Shown here: positions 8,482-16,105 of the stretch, in pieces
Numbering within the stretch: position 1 is the first letter of the stretch
How the letters are laid out: every line of letters starts with the position of its first letter
Source of the DNA: Nitrospira sp.
GTDB taxonomy: Bacteria; Nitrospirota; Nitrospiria; Nitrospirales; Nitrospiraceae
Length of the DNA: 64,000 nucleotides
Reading direction: 5' to 3'
Assembly: GCA_021323395.1 (NCBI GenBank)
Contig: JAJONL010000004.1
Location: forward strand, 24,381-88,380
Notes under the pieces: model-generated
What the model was told of the DNA's origin: nothing
Databases searched by the model: none
The model's input: the letters and a program-made list of their open reading frames with translations, nothing else
Position numbers and translations under genes: made by a program

Positions 8482-8509
8482 GCCGTCAATTTCGACCACG
8501 ACGACCTCT

Positions 8510-9610
8510 GTGATCGCCAACCCCATTCAGCGTATTGAGATCTGGCCGATCGATGTTCCGATCACAGATCCGTTCGTCGTCGCCACCGGCTCTCGGGTGA
8601 CGGCACAGAACCTGTTCATGCGAGTTACGTTGCGAGATGGGACCAGCGGTTATGGGGAAGCCGCGCCCTTTCCGGAGGTCGGCGGTGAGGACAGAACATC
8701 CTGCCTCGCGACAGCCACGACCCTAGGTCCCTTTCTGATCGGACAATCCACCGGTGACTACCAGGCCATCGCTGACCAGCTTCGCGAAGAGGCTCCCTGC
8801 TTTCCTGCCGCTCGTTGCGGCTTGGAAACGGCCCTGCTCGACGCCCATGCTCGGTCGCTCCGCATCCCTCTCTGGCAACTCTGGGGATCGGCCGATGTCC
8901 GGGATCGAGAAACCGACATCACTATTCCCATCTGCGATCTGGATAAGACCCTGGACCTTGCTCGTGGCTGGTACGCCAAAGGGTTTCGGCTTTTCAAAAT
9001 GAAAGTTGGAAAGGATGTCGAGGAAGATATTCGCCGATTGGAAACGGTACACCATGCATTACCGAATATCGGATTTATTGGAGACGGCAATCAGGGCTTT
9101 TCCCGAGAAGATTGCATCCGCTTCGTCAACGGCGTCCAAAGGTTTGGAGGACGTTTAGTGCTCCTGGAACAACCGGTTATCCGCGAGGATCTTGAAGGTC
9201 TTCAGGCGATTCGCCACCTGACCGGTGTTCCCGTGGCGGCTGATGAATCGGTCCGGTCACTGAACGATGCCCGCCGGATCGTTGAACTCCAGGCCGCCGA
9301 CTACATCAACATCAAAATCATGAAAACCGGGGTCATGGAAGCGCTCCGGATCGCAGCATTCGCCCGTTCAGCCGGACTGCGCCTAATGATCGGCGGTATG
9401 GTGGAAACCCGTATTGCGATGGGCTGTTCCTTTAGCCTGGTGCTGGGGCATGGAGGATTCGACGTACTGGACCTCGATACGCCCTTGTTGCTTTCTACGG
9501 ACCCCATTCAGGGCGGCTATCACTATAGTGGCCCCCTACTGCACCCTTGGCATGAACCAGGCCTCGCCATGCAGTCGTCTTGTCCATCAACCTGCACAGT
9601 GATCCAATAA
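8510..9610 (+). CDS. Dipeptide epimerase / muconate cycloisomerase-type enolase superfamily enzyme
   Basis: 366 residues from GTG 8510; the exact start is uncertain because no strong ribosome binding site is visible and the frame is open further upstream into the molybdoenzyme gene. All superfamily landmarks are present: KMK (Lys163, Lys165), metal ligands Asp192 (GDGNQG), Glu220 (LLEQP) and Asp245 (AADES), and the second catalytic lysine in NIKIMKTG (Lys269 or Lys272 region). The capping domain ends with YGEAAPFPEVGGE. The NIKIMK pattern and 366-residue length fit L-Ala-D/L-Glu epimerases, which recycle murein peptides, better than muconate enzymes. Specificity cannot be proven from sequence. 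Confidence 0.85.
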   Translation: MIANPIQRIEIWPIDVPITDPFVVATGSRVTAQNLFMRVTLRDGTSGYGEAAPFPEVGGEDRTSCLATATTLGPFLIGQSTGDYQAIADQLREEAPCFPAARCGLETALLDAHARSLRIPLWQLWGSADVRDRETDITIPICDLDKTLDLARGWYAKGFRLFKMKVGKDVEEDIRRLETVHHALPNIGFIGDGNQGFSREDCIRFVNGVQRFGGRLVLLEQPVIREDLEGLQAIRHLTGVPVAADESVRSLNDARRIVELQAADYINIKIMKTGVMEALRIAAFARSAGLRLMIGGMVETRIAMGCSFSLVLGHGGFDVLDLDTPLLLSTDPIQGGYHYSGPLLHPWHEPGLAMQSSCPSTCTVIQ

Positions 9611-9786
9611 TCGAACACTGGCCGCCGTCAACCCTGCTCTCTTCTGTCGGCAACTCGCTGCAGTTTTCCCGAAATCTTTTGCCGTTTTGTCGCTTTTCTG
9701 AAAAATTAATCTGGAACAACATGTCTCGCTTGATCGGACGAGTGATTGAGACTCTCGGCACTGCACGTATCTGTGAGGAATCTCCC

Positions 9787-10611
9787 ATGCAATCGACCAT
9801 AAGCCGAACCTACGCTGCCGGTTCGCTCCTGAATATCAGACGACTCGCTCTCCCCTGGATCATCACGGGCACGGTCCTGACGCTAGGAGGCTGCGTCTCA
9901 CAACAGACGTACGAAAGTGCCAGGGAGGAGGCGAAGACGCAGGCGAATGAACTGTCCCAGGTCCAGGCTGAGATCCAAAGCCTCGCACAACAACGGGATG
10001 AAACGCATGCTGCTAATCAGCGTGACGAGCGCGCACTCGGTATTCTGAATAGCGAGTTAAAGAGTATGCGAGCCTCATTAGAGGAAATCAGGAAAAGCCA
10101 CCAGGCCAAACTGGCGGCCATCCGGCACAGTATTGCTGCATTACGTGCTCAGCACCAGGCCATGCTGAAAGAAATTTCCGAGACCGAACGGTACGAAAAA
10201 CAGTTAGAAGCGCTGACCGCCCGGCATGAACAAGCCATGGCAACCATACCTACCGGCCCGGAGGCGCCTGTGACCACCGTGAACGGCCTTCAGCAGGAGC
10301 CGCGTATGGTCGCCATCATCACCCCTCAATTGCCTCCGCAAGGACTTTCACCTGCCGTTTCTCCCACACCGGCGGCCTCTCCGCTCGACGGTTCCGCATT
10401 GTCGGGCCTGAATCCATCGATGGCCACATCACAAACCACATCAACGATGGCAGCGGCCGCAACACCTGCAAGCGTCCCCGCGACGCCCGCACCGGTGGCC
10501 GCCGCCTCGGCGTCGCCCACCGCCGGCATTCCTCCCGGTCCACAGAACGAATCGTGGTTTTCGAGCATGACTGGATGGCTGACGTCGATGTTCGATTGGC
10601 TCTGGTCCTAG
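9787..10611 (+). CDS. Coiled-coil lipoprotein
   Basis: 274 residues. An N-terminal hydrophobic segment ends in the lipobox LGGC (Cys36), giving a lipid-anchored periplasmic protein. Residues about 40-170 are rich in Glu, Lys, Ala and Gln with heptad spacing and should form a long coiled coil. A Pro/Ala/Thr-rich linker follows, then a short aromatic C-terminus (WFSSMTGWLTSMFDWLW) that looks membrane-interacting. ATG 9787 is preceded by GTGAGGA. No family recognised; such coiled-coil lipoproteins often bridge envelope layers, which is inference. Confidence 0.7.
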   Translation: MQSTISRTYAAGSLLNIRRLALPWIITGTVLTLGGCVSQQTYESAREEAKTQANELSQVQAEIQSLAQQRDETHAANQRDERALGILNSELKSMRASLEEIRKSHQAKLAAIRHSIAALRAQHQAMLKEISETERYEKQLEALTARHEQAMATIPTGPEAPVTTVNGLQQEPRMVAIITPQLPPQGLSPAVSPTPAASPLDGSALSGLNPSMATSQTTSTMAAAATPASVPATPAPVAAASASPTAGIPPGPQNESWFSSMTGWLTSMFDWLWS

Positions 10612-10713
10612 GACCACCTGCCGTCGCACCGGCCATCGTTCCACATCTTCACACCATATCATCGCCATCGGCCGCTCCAAGGTTGGGACGGAGTCTTGGG
10701 TCGCATCGATCGT

Positions 10714-10905
10714 CTAACTCTCTTCCTCACATTTCTTACAATTTAACTCGATGCCGAGAAAAGACCGTCGCCCTTCCTCTGTCAATACCCAAGGCCGGCT
10801 GATCATAGGTGGTTGATGCCGCACATGCTGCCCATGGCCGCAGCGCAGATCCGCTACCCAATGCCCTTCGTCATCTTGGTGAAACCCGACGATGCTCTGC
10901 TGCAT
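10714..10905 (-). CDS. DUF3565 family protein
   Basis: 63 residues matching DUF3565 nearly end to end: QSIVGFHQDDEGHWVADL, CGHGQHVRH, PPMISRPWVLTEEGR and the closing CKKC. The Cys and His residues (CGHGQH, CKKC) suggest a small metal-binding protein. Function unknown. ATG 10905 has GAGGTGG upstream; a GTG two codons earlier is possible. It stands alone on the minus strand between two plus-strand genes. Confidence 0.85.
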   Translation of the reverse strand: MQQSIVGFHQDDEGHWVADLRCGHGQHVRHQPPMISRPWVLTEEGRRSFLGIELNCKKCEEES

Positions 10906-11010
10906 GACCACCTCGCGGATTCGACTCGCATGAACCGTCCACAGAAGGGATGTTCCGCGGTACCCTTCATCAGGTGAGCCGCGCCACGGAGCTTACTTCT
11001 GAAAAGACTG

Positions 11011-11019
11011 TGCTACACT
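11011..11019 (+). promoter_or_regulatory. Possible extended -10 element
   Basis: TGCTACACT (TGn followed by TACACT) lies 44 bp before the start of the oxidoreductase gene. No good -35 hexamer sits at 16-18 bp, so this would have to work as an extended -10 promoter. Confidence 0.3.
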
Positions 11020-11062
11020 GCCAGCCCGGTCACAGGGTAGCATGTTTGTGAGGAGGTCGCGG

Positions 11063-11962
11063 ATGACAAAATCGGGGTATCGTATCGGAGTCGTGGGTGT
11101 AGGACGCATGGGGGCCAATATGGCCAGGAGGCTTCATGAGCTCAAGTATCCAATTGTGGCCATACACGATGTCGCCCCCCATCAAGCCGGAAGTCTAGCC
11201 AAAGAACTAGGCTGTGAAGCCGCCTCCACCCCGGCGCGCCTGGCGGGCCTCGCCAACACAGTGCTGACGGTTGTGTCTGATGACGGGGCAATGCGCCAGA
11301 TCTACTCGACTGGAGGACCGGACAGTCTCCTGCGTCAGGCTTCAAACTGCCTGTTCATCAATTGCGCCACTCTTTCGCCGGACGTTCACATCGAGATCCA
11401 ACTCCTCATCGAGCAGGAAGGCGGACACTGCCTCGAAGCCTGTATGGCCAGTAGCATCACGCAAGCTCGCCAAGGAACGCTGTACCTGATGTGCGGTGGC
11501 AGACCGGAGGTGTTCGAACGCGCAAAATCTTTGCTCGAAGACCTGAGTGCGCACCTGCGCTACATAGGACCGGCCGGCGAAGCCGCCAAGGTGAAGGCGC
11601 TCGTCAACATGGTGATGAACGCCAATACGGCGGCATTGGCGGAAGGGCTAGGGTTGGGTGCGGCACTAGGCCTGGACCTCACCATGTTGCGCGAAGTCTT
11701 TTCTCAGACCGGCGCCAACTCTCGCGTGCTGGAGACTGACGGCGAAGATATGCAACAACGCGCCCATGACTGTTACTTTTCGGCTGCCCATGCGGCCAAG
11801 GATTCTGGAATCGCCTTGGCCTTGGCTCAGCAAGCCGGCCTGGATTTGCCTCTGGCAAGAGCCACCCACGAACAATACCGACGCCTGGTTGATCGCGGCA
11901 TGGGCGAATTGGACAAGTCTGCCGTGGCCGAGTTGACGTTCAAGGACCGATTGAATGGATAG
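11063..11962 (+). CDS. NAD(P)-dependent beta-hydroxyacid dehydrogenase family oxidoreductase
   Basis: 299 residues, start ATG 11063 with GAGGAGG at 11050-11056. GVVGVGRMGANMARRL is the N-terminal Rossmann motif; EACMASSITQARQGTLYLMCGG corresponds to the substrate-binding GxxGG-like region; GEAAKVKALVNMVMNANTAALAEGL carries the conserved catalytic Lys. The length and order match the 3-hydroxyisobutyrate/GLYR1/tartronate-semialdehyde reductase family. It could reduce succinic semialdehyde or glyoxylate-type substrates, but the substrate loop ASSITQA differs from the usual PVSGG, so I give no specific name. Apparently monocistronic. Confidence 0.85.
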   Translation: MTKSGYRIGVVGVGRMGANMARRLHELKYPIVAIHDVAPHQAGSLAKELGCEAASTPARLAGLANTVLTVVSDDGAMRQIYSTGGPDSLLRQASNCLFINCATLSPDVHIEIQLLIEQEGGHCLEACMASSITQARQGTLYLMCGGRPEVFERAKSLLEDLSAHLRYIGPAGEAAKVKALVNMVMNANTAALAEGLGLGAALGLDLTMLREVFSQTGANSRVLETDGEDMQQRAHDCYFSAAHAAKDSGIALALAQQAGLDLPLARATHEQYRRLVDRGMGELDKSAVAELTFKDRLNG

Positions 11963-12102
11963 GCCCTGAGGCGCCCTGCCCCATCGTTCGCCTGCCCCAC
12001 TCGGCAGACAAAGAAGGCACGGCTTTCCACCAGGGAACCATGTGATCGCCCTCAGGCCCGCGCTTGTGATCACTCGTCTGAAGCAAGAGTCCTTGAAGAG
12101 GG

Positions 12103-12558
12103 TTAGTGTTTTTCAAACGGCCGTTCCGGCCTCTCTGCTGCTGGAAGGTAGCGCCACCGCTTCTGCCCATCCACATCAAACGAACCGAGAAAGGTGGCCT
12201 GGCCGGCCAGTGATTGAAATTCAACCAAGCGAACGGTGCAATTGTGTGTATCCACGAGCCGCGCATCATACTGGCCCAGCACGAGGATAACACCAGAGCC
12301 CTGGTCATAGAGATTACGCCGCCCGGCGTAACCCGTGTCGGGGAATAACTCAGCCGTCCCCATGCAACCCTTCGCTCCTTCAACCCGAAGGGCCAGGCGA
12401 TAACGGGCCAGAACCGGATGGGTGGCAGTCCGCGTAATGCTCACGCGAATTCCGGATGCGGCCATGTCGACCTCGGCTGGCTCCGGACGATCACTATTGC
12501 AGGCCGACAGAAAGAAGATCAGGCCGGCCATCGTGCAGCCTGATCCTCGCAGCCCCAT
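12103..12558 (-). CDS. Lipoprotein of unknown function
   Basis: 151 residues. The lipobox FLSAC places the lipidated Cys at residue 20. The mature region looks like a single beta-rich domain (VSITRTATHPVLARYRLAL, VRLVEFQSLAGQATFLGSF) with two further Cys (GCMG, NCTV) that may form a disulfide. Its ATG overlaps the TGA of the GlcG-like gene (TGATG), so the two are translationally coupled. No family recognised. Confidence 0.7.
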   Translation of the reverse strand: MGLRGSGCTMAGLIFFLSACNSDRPEPAEVDMAASGIRVSITRTATHPVLARYRLALRVEGAKGCMGTAELFPDTGYAGRRNLYDQGSGVILVLGQYDARLVDTHNCTVRLVEFQSLAGQATFLGSFDVDGQKRWRYLPAAERPERPFEKH

Positions 12559-13106
12559 CACTTGGCGGAGGGCACCTTCGAAGCCGCACCGATGGCATCG
12601 AGTCCAGCCTCGGCACAGGCATCGTCCAGATGGGTTCCCGGTGCGCCACCCACGCCAATGGCACCGACCACCTCACCCGCAATTTCGATCGGCAAGCCGC
12701 CACCGACCATGAGGATGCTCCCATTCATATCACGCAGCGCTTGCAGGGCAGGCTGCTTGGCGATCATCTCGGCCAAGTCGGTCGTCGCGCGCCGCAGACT
12801 GGCAGCGGTATAGGCTTTCTTACGACTACTATCCACCGTATGCGGCCCTGCGCCATCCGCCCGTAAAAAAGCCCGCAATACACCCGCGCGATCCACGACG
12901 GACGCACTGACTCGATAGCCGTCCTTCTTGCACTGATCAAGAGCCGCCTGCGCGGCCTTGCTCGCCGAGGTCGCCGGCAGGACCGATTCCTTCGGCAAGT
13001 CTTCACCCGCGTTGATCACACCAGGCCATCCACCTATCAGCAATACTCCTGCGATGACCCCGACATATATCCATTCCCGCCCAGAGACCCGCATTGCCTT
13101 CACCAT
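12558..13106 (-). CDS. Exported GlcG/HbpS family protein
   Basis: 182 residues from ATG 13106, which has GGGAGG 6 bp upstream. A signal peptide (WIYVGVIAGVLLIGGWPGVINA) precedes the GlcG/HbpS domain: AAQAALDQCKKDGYRVSASVVDRAG, then KAYTAASLRRAT, LMVGGGLPIEI and GEVVGAIGVGGAPGTHLDDACAEAG, the diagnostic run of this family. HbpS-type members bind heme or cobalamin-like ligands outside the cell; others are cytoplasmic. Export is the notable point here. Coupled to the downstream lipoprotein, so the pair may act together in the periplasm. Confidence 0.85.
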   Translation of the reverse strand: MVKAMRVSGREWIYVGVIAGVLLIGGWPGVINAGEDLPKESVLPATSASKAAQAALDQCKKDGYRVSASVVDRAGVLRAFLRADGAGPHTVDSSRKKAYTAASLRRATTDLAEMIAKQPALQALRDMNGSILMVGGGLPIEIAGEVVGAIGVGGAPGTHLDDACAEAGLDAIGAASKVPSAK

Positions 13107-13222
13107 CACCTACCTCCCTTATGCTGCCTGACGCAACCTTCTCACTTCCGCATCTAACGACCAAGCCGAGGCGCGAGCCTACGGCCAGGGAATCGATCTG
13201 TCAAGACTCGACTAATGAGAGT

Positions 13223-13251
13223 CAGACAGATCAGGGGACCGCTATTAGAAT
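13223..13251 (+). promoter_or_regulatory. Possible sigma-70-like promoter
   Basis: CAGACA (13223-13228) and TAGAAT (13246-13251) are separated by 17 bp; they match 4/6 and 5/6 consensus positions. The start point would fall near 13258, about 37 bp before the small open frame at 13295. Confidence 0.4.
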
Positions 13252-13294
13252 AACGCATCATGCCCGAACTCGACCGCAGGAGACATCCGATACG

Positions 13295-13465
13295 ATGGAA
13301 TATATAAGACAGGCGGTGCATCATGGCATCAAGTGCGGCCTTCGCGCCTGGCAAAGCTGGGCCATGGATTTCCTCCTCCAGAGGGTGGGCATTCGGTCAA
13401 GACTCCGTGGGCATGCCGGATGGACTTCAGAGAGGTTGCGGCAAGCAGGATTGGAAACCAGCTGA
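13295..13465 (+). CDS. Possible small basic protein
   Basis: 56 residues beginning MEYIRQAVHHGIKCGLRA, rich in Arg, His and Trp and able to form an amphipathic helix. AGGAGA lies 11 bp upstream and a plausible promoter sits at 13223-13251. It is the only candidate in the 366-bp spacer 13107-13472 between two minus-strand genes. Codon use gives no strong support and no family is recognised, so this may be a chance frame. The remainder of that spacer shows nothing else. Confidence 0.3.
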   Translation: MEYIRQAVHHGIKCGLRAWQSWAMDFLLQRVGIRSRLRGHAGWTSERLRQAGLETS

Positions 13466-13472
13466 AAATCGA

Positions 13473-13961
13473 TCAGTAGTGGGCGATAGGATGGACGACC
13501 GAATTGAGGGCGCCGGGACTATGCAACTCCTCAATCCAGACCTTGGCCTGCGCGACATAGAACGTGTAGTCGCTTTCCGGATAACTTGACACCACGGCGT
13601 GCAGCAGTTGTTCGGCTTCCTGGTCTCGACCAGCATTCAGACTCGTCCGAGCCGCCTGGAGAGTACAGGAAGCAGCCAAAGCCTTGGGGTCGACGGTAGT
13701 CCGCACCGGTTGCTTGGTCACGAATCGATCGAGCGTTTTGGGAACATCTGGGGCAGGCACGACATGGGTATCAGCGGATTGTTGTAATTGCTTCGCGGCC
13801 GACAAGACCGTTTCGACATCGCCGCTCGATTGACAATGCCGATATAAATCCCACATCGACATGACAGAAGCGGACGTTGGAAGGGACGTCTGAGCAGACG
13901 ATTGGAACCACTGGCAGCCGGCCAGAAGCACACTCACAACTATGAGCATCGCAAATTTCAC
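13473..13961 (-). CDS. Lipoprotein with TPR-like region
   Basis: 162 residues from GTG 13961 (ATG 13949 also possible). VKFAMLIVVSVLLAGC is a lipoprotein signal with lipidated Cys16. The body has helical pairs: LYRHCQSSGDVETVLSAAKQLQQ and then CTLQAARTSLNAGRDQEAEQLLHAVVSSYPESDY, a recognisable tetratricopeptide-like turn. TPR lipoproteins of this size usually scaffold envelope complexes. A TTGACA lies upstream on the minus strand (plus 14013-14018) but without a good -10. Convergent with nothing obvious; no operon partner. Confidence 0.65.
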   Translation of the reverse strand: MKFAMLIVVSVLLAGCQWFQSSAQTSLPTSASVMSMWDLYRHCQSSGDVETVLSAAKQLQQSADTHVVPAPDVPKTLDRFVTKQPVRTTVDPKALAASCTLQAARTSLNAGRDQEAEQLLHAVVSSYPESDYTFYVAQAKVWIEELHSPGALNSVVHPIAHY

Positions 13962-14116
13962 GCGCAGTATGTCCTGTGGTCCTTCTTATCCTTACCGGAT
14001 CGTTTCTCTCCCTGTCAATCTTTCTGAGCGCGCACTGGACAAAAGATCTTCGCCGGTGCACGTCGAGACACCACGAGAGCGACATTGTTCGAAGATGACA
14101 CAGATGCGGAGATGAC

Positions 14117-16102
14117 TCACCCAGTGGCGAGCTCCTTTTCGTGGGCTGTTCCGATGTCTTCGATCAACGCGCGTAACGGTTCTGCGACTGACCAAGCCTG
14201 GGCGCAACAGCCGCGAGCGTCATGCGGTTTCTGACCGTCGAAAATTTCCGACACCTGTCCTAAGCAGACCTCATCGAGATGGAAGAGCAATCCATCGAGA
14301 AACCCCCTCGCCTCAGACCGTACCGACGCACGCGCGCCATAGGTCTTCACCCAAGCCGTAACGAACGCCCCGAGCAGAAACGGCCACACGGTGCCCTGGT
14401 GGTAGGCGGCATCTCGCTCAGTCACTGTCCCCCGATAGCAGGAACGAAATCGGATATCCTCCGGCGCCAACGTGCGTAACCCGACCGGGGTGAGCAATCG
14501 TTCTTTGATGAGCTGGAGTATTTGTCGAGCGTGCGGGGCCGAGACCAATTGATCATCCAGCGTCAACGCATAGATCTGGTTGGGACGGAGCGAGGCGTCA
14601 TCCCCGGTCTGTCCGTCGACCACATCGAACAGGTACCCTCCGGTCTGGTACCAGAACCGAGCACGGAATGATTCAATGGCGCGCAGGCGATCGTGAAGAC
14701 ATTGCGCCGCATAGTCGGGCTCGCTGAACTGCAGGGCTAATTCCCTCGCCACTGCCAGCGCCCGCACCCACAGAGCCTGGACCTCCACCGGCTTGCCCTG
14801 CCGGGGTGTGACCGCCCAGTCGCCGATTTTGACATCCATCCAGGTGAGCTGCGCCCCGTCAGCCGCACTCATGATCATCCCGTCGTCATCCATCCGGATT
14901 CCGAACCTCGTCCCGCGACGATAGCCCTCCAGAATCTGTTTGATCGCCGGCCAGGCTATGTGGCGTACGCCGGTAAGGTCTCGACTGTAATGAAGATAGC
15001 GCCCGACGGCGTGGACGAACCACAACGAGGCATCGATCGTATTGTAATCGGGCGGCTCCCCTCTATCGGGAAATCGATTCGGCACCATGCCTTGCGATAT
15101 CTGTGCGGCGAACGCTTCGATTACCTGCCGTGCCATGTCATAACGGCCGGTCACCAAACAGAGTCCCGGCAAGGCCACGAAACTGTCCCGTCCCCAGTCT
15201 GTAAACCAAGGATATCCGGCTATCACGGTCTGCCGATCCCCACGTTTCACAAGGTAGGCATCAGTGGCAGCCCAGAGCCTGCGTGTCAATCGGTCACCCG
15301 TCGGCACGGCTTGTAATCTCCCCTCGCGGCGGCGACGCTCCTGAGTCATCAACTGCCCGACATCCAGAGAGAGAAGATTCTCGGTGGACAAGACTAGCTC
15401 TGCCGCCGATCCAGGCATGAGTGAGAATGCCCATTCGCCGGGTGACCACCAATCTTCTATAGGATCCAGTCCTCGCTCCTGTTCGGTCCGATACTGCACA
15501 TCGCGATACCAATCCGGCCCGTGCTGATAGTGTCCGTTGTGGAAAGCATGCACCGCAGGCAAACTTACGTAGGGCTGCCAGGTCACCCGACCTTCTTCTA
15601 TGGCGGCATGGTTATGGAGGTCGGCGTTCTCATGGTGGTTCGCATGGTAATCTCGACACGAGAGCATCGGCCTCACGCGCAAGAGCACCCCAGACGATCC
15701 CTGGCCGACCAGTCTCCATCGGACCACGACCATATCGCGCCCATGAGGACAGAACAGCTCTCGTTCAACCTGCATGCCGTAGGCCGCATAGCGCCAAGTC
15801 GGCCAAGGGTCCGCAGAAAACCCCTCGCAATACCGGTAGCCATCCGGATGCACGGCGCCGCGATACAGATTCGTCGAGAGCGGGAAAGCGTGATCACCGG
15901 CCTCCACCCATTCCTCAAGGTGATTCACCAGGACCACGCGATCGACCGGCGGATGTCTGGCCACCAGCAGCAAGGCGTGGTAGCGACGCGTATTCGCTCC
16001 CGCGACGGTTCCTGAGGCATAGCCTCCCCGCCCATTCGTCTCCAGCCATTCAAGCGCGAGCGCTCGTTCAAGGTCCTGGCAGCGTAGGGAATCGACCGTC
16101 AA
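14117..16102 (-). CDS. Glycogen debranching enzyme, amylo-alpha-1,6-glucosidase type
   Basis: 661 residues. The N-terminal domain starts EWLETNGRGGYASGTVAGANTRRYH, the classic GDE_N signature. The C-terminal (alpha/alpha) barrel has GYPWFTDWGRDSFVALPGL near residues 295-315, ASLWFVHAVGRYL, LRPNQIYALTL and AYHQGTVWPFLLGAF, which contain the acidic active-site region of archaeal and bacterial AGL-type debranchers. It would hydrolyse alpha-1,6 branches of glycogen or maltodextrin in the cytoplasm (no signal peptide). The start is a TTG at 16102, four bases after the upstream gene stops, with GGGAGAG upstream; the pair is clearly one operon. Confidence 0.85.
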   Translation of the reverse strand: MTVDSLRCQDLERALALEWLETNGRGGYASGTVAGANTRRYHALLLVARHPPVDRVVLVNHLEEWVEAGDHAFPLSTNLYRGAVHPDGYRYCEGFSADPWPTWRYAAYGMQVERELFCPHGRDMVVVRWRLVGQGSSGVLLRVRPMLSCRDYHANHHENADLHNHAAIEEGRVTWQPYVSLPAVHAFHNGHYQHGPDWYRDVQYRTEQERGLDPIEDWWSPGEWAFSLMPGSAAELVLSTENLLSLDVGQLMTQERRRREGRLQAVPTGDRLTRRLWAATDAYLVKRGDRQTVIAGYPWFTDWGRDSFVALPGLCLVTGRYDMARQVIEAFAAQISQGMVPNRFPDRGEPPDYNTIDASLWFVHAVGRYLHYSRDLTGVRHIAWPAIKQILEGYRRGTRFGIRMDDDGMIMSAADGAQLTWMDVKIGDWAVTPRQGKPVEVQALWVRALAVARELALQFSEPDYAAQCLHDRLRAIESFRARFWYQTGGYLFDVVDGQTGDDASLRPNQIYALTLDDQLVSAPHARQILQLIKERLLTPVGLRTLAPEDIRFRSCYRGTVTERDAAYHQGTVWPFLLGAFVTAWVKTYGARASVRSEARGFLDGLLFHLDEVCLGQVSEIFDGQKPHDARGCCAQAWSVAEPLRALIEDIGTAHEKELATG

Positions 16103-16105
16103 TAC

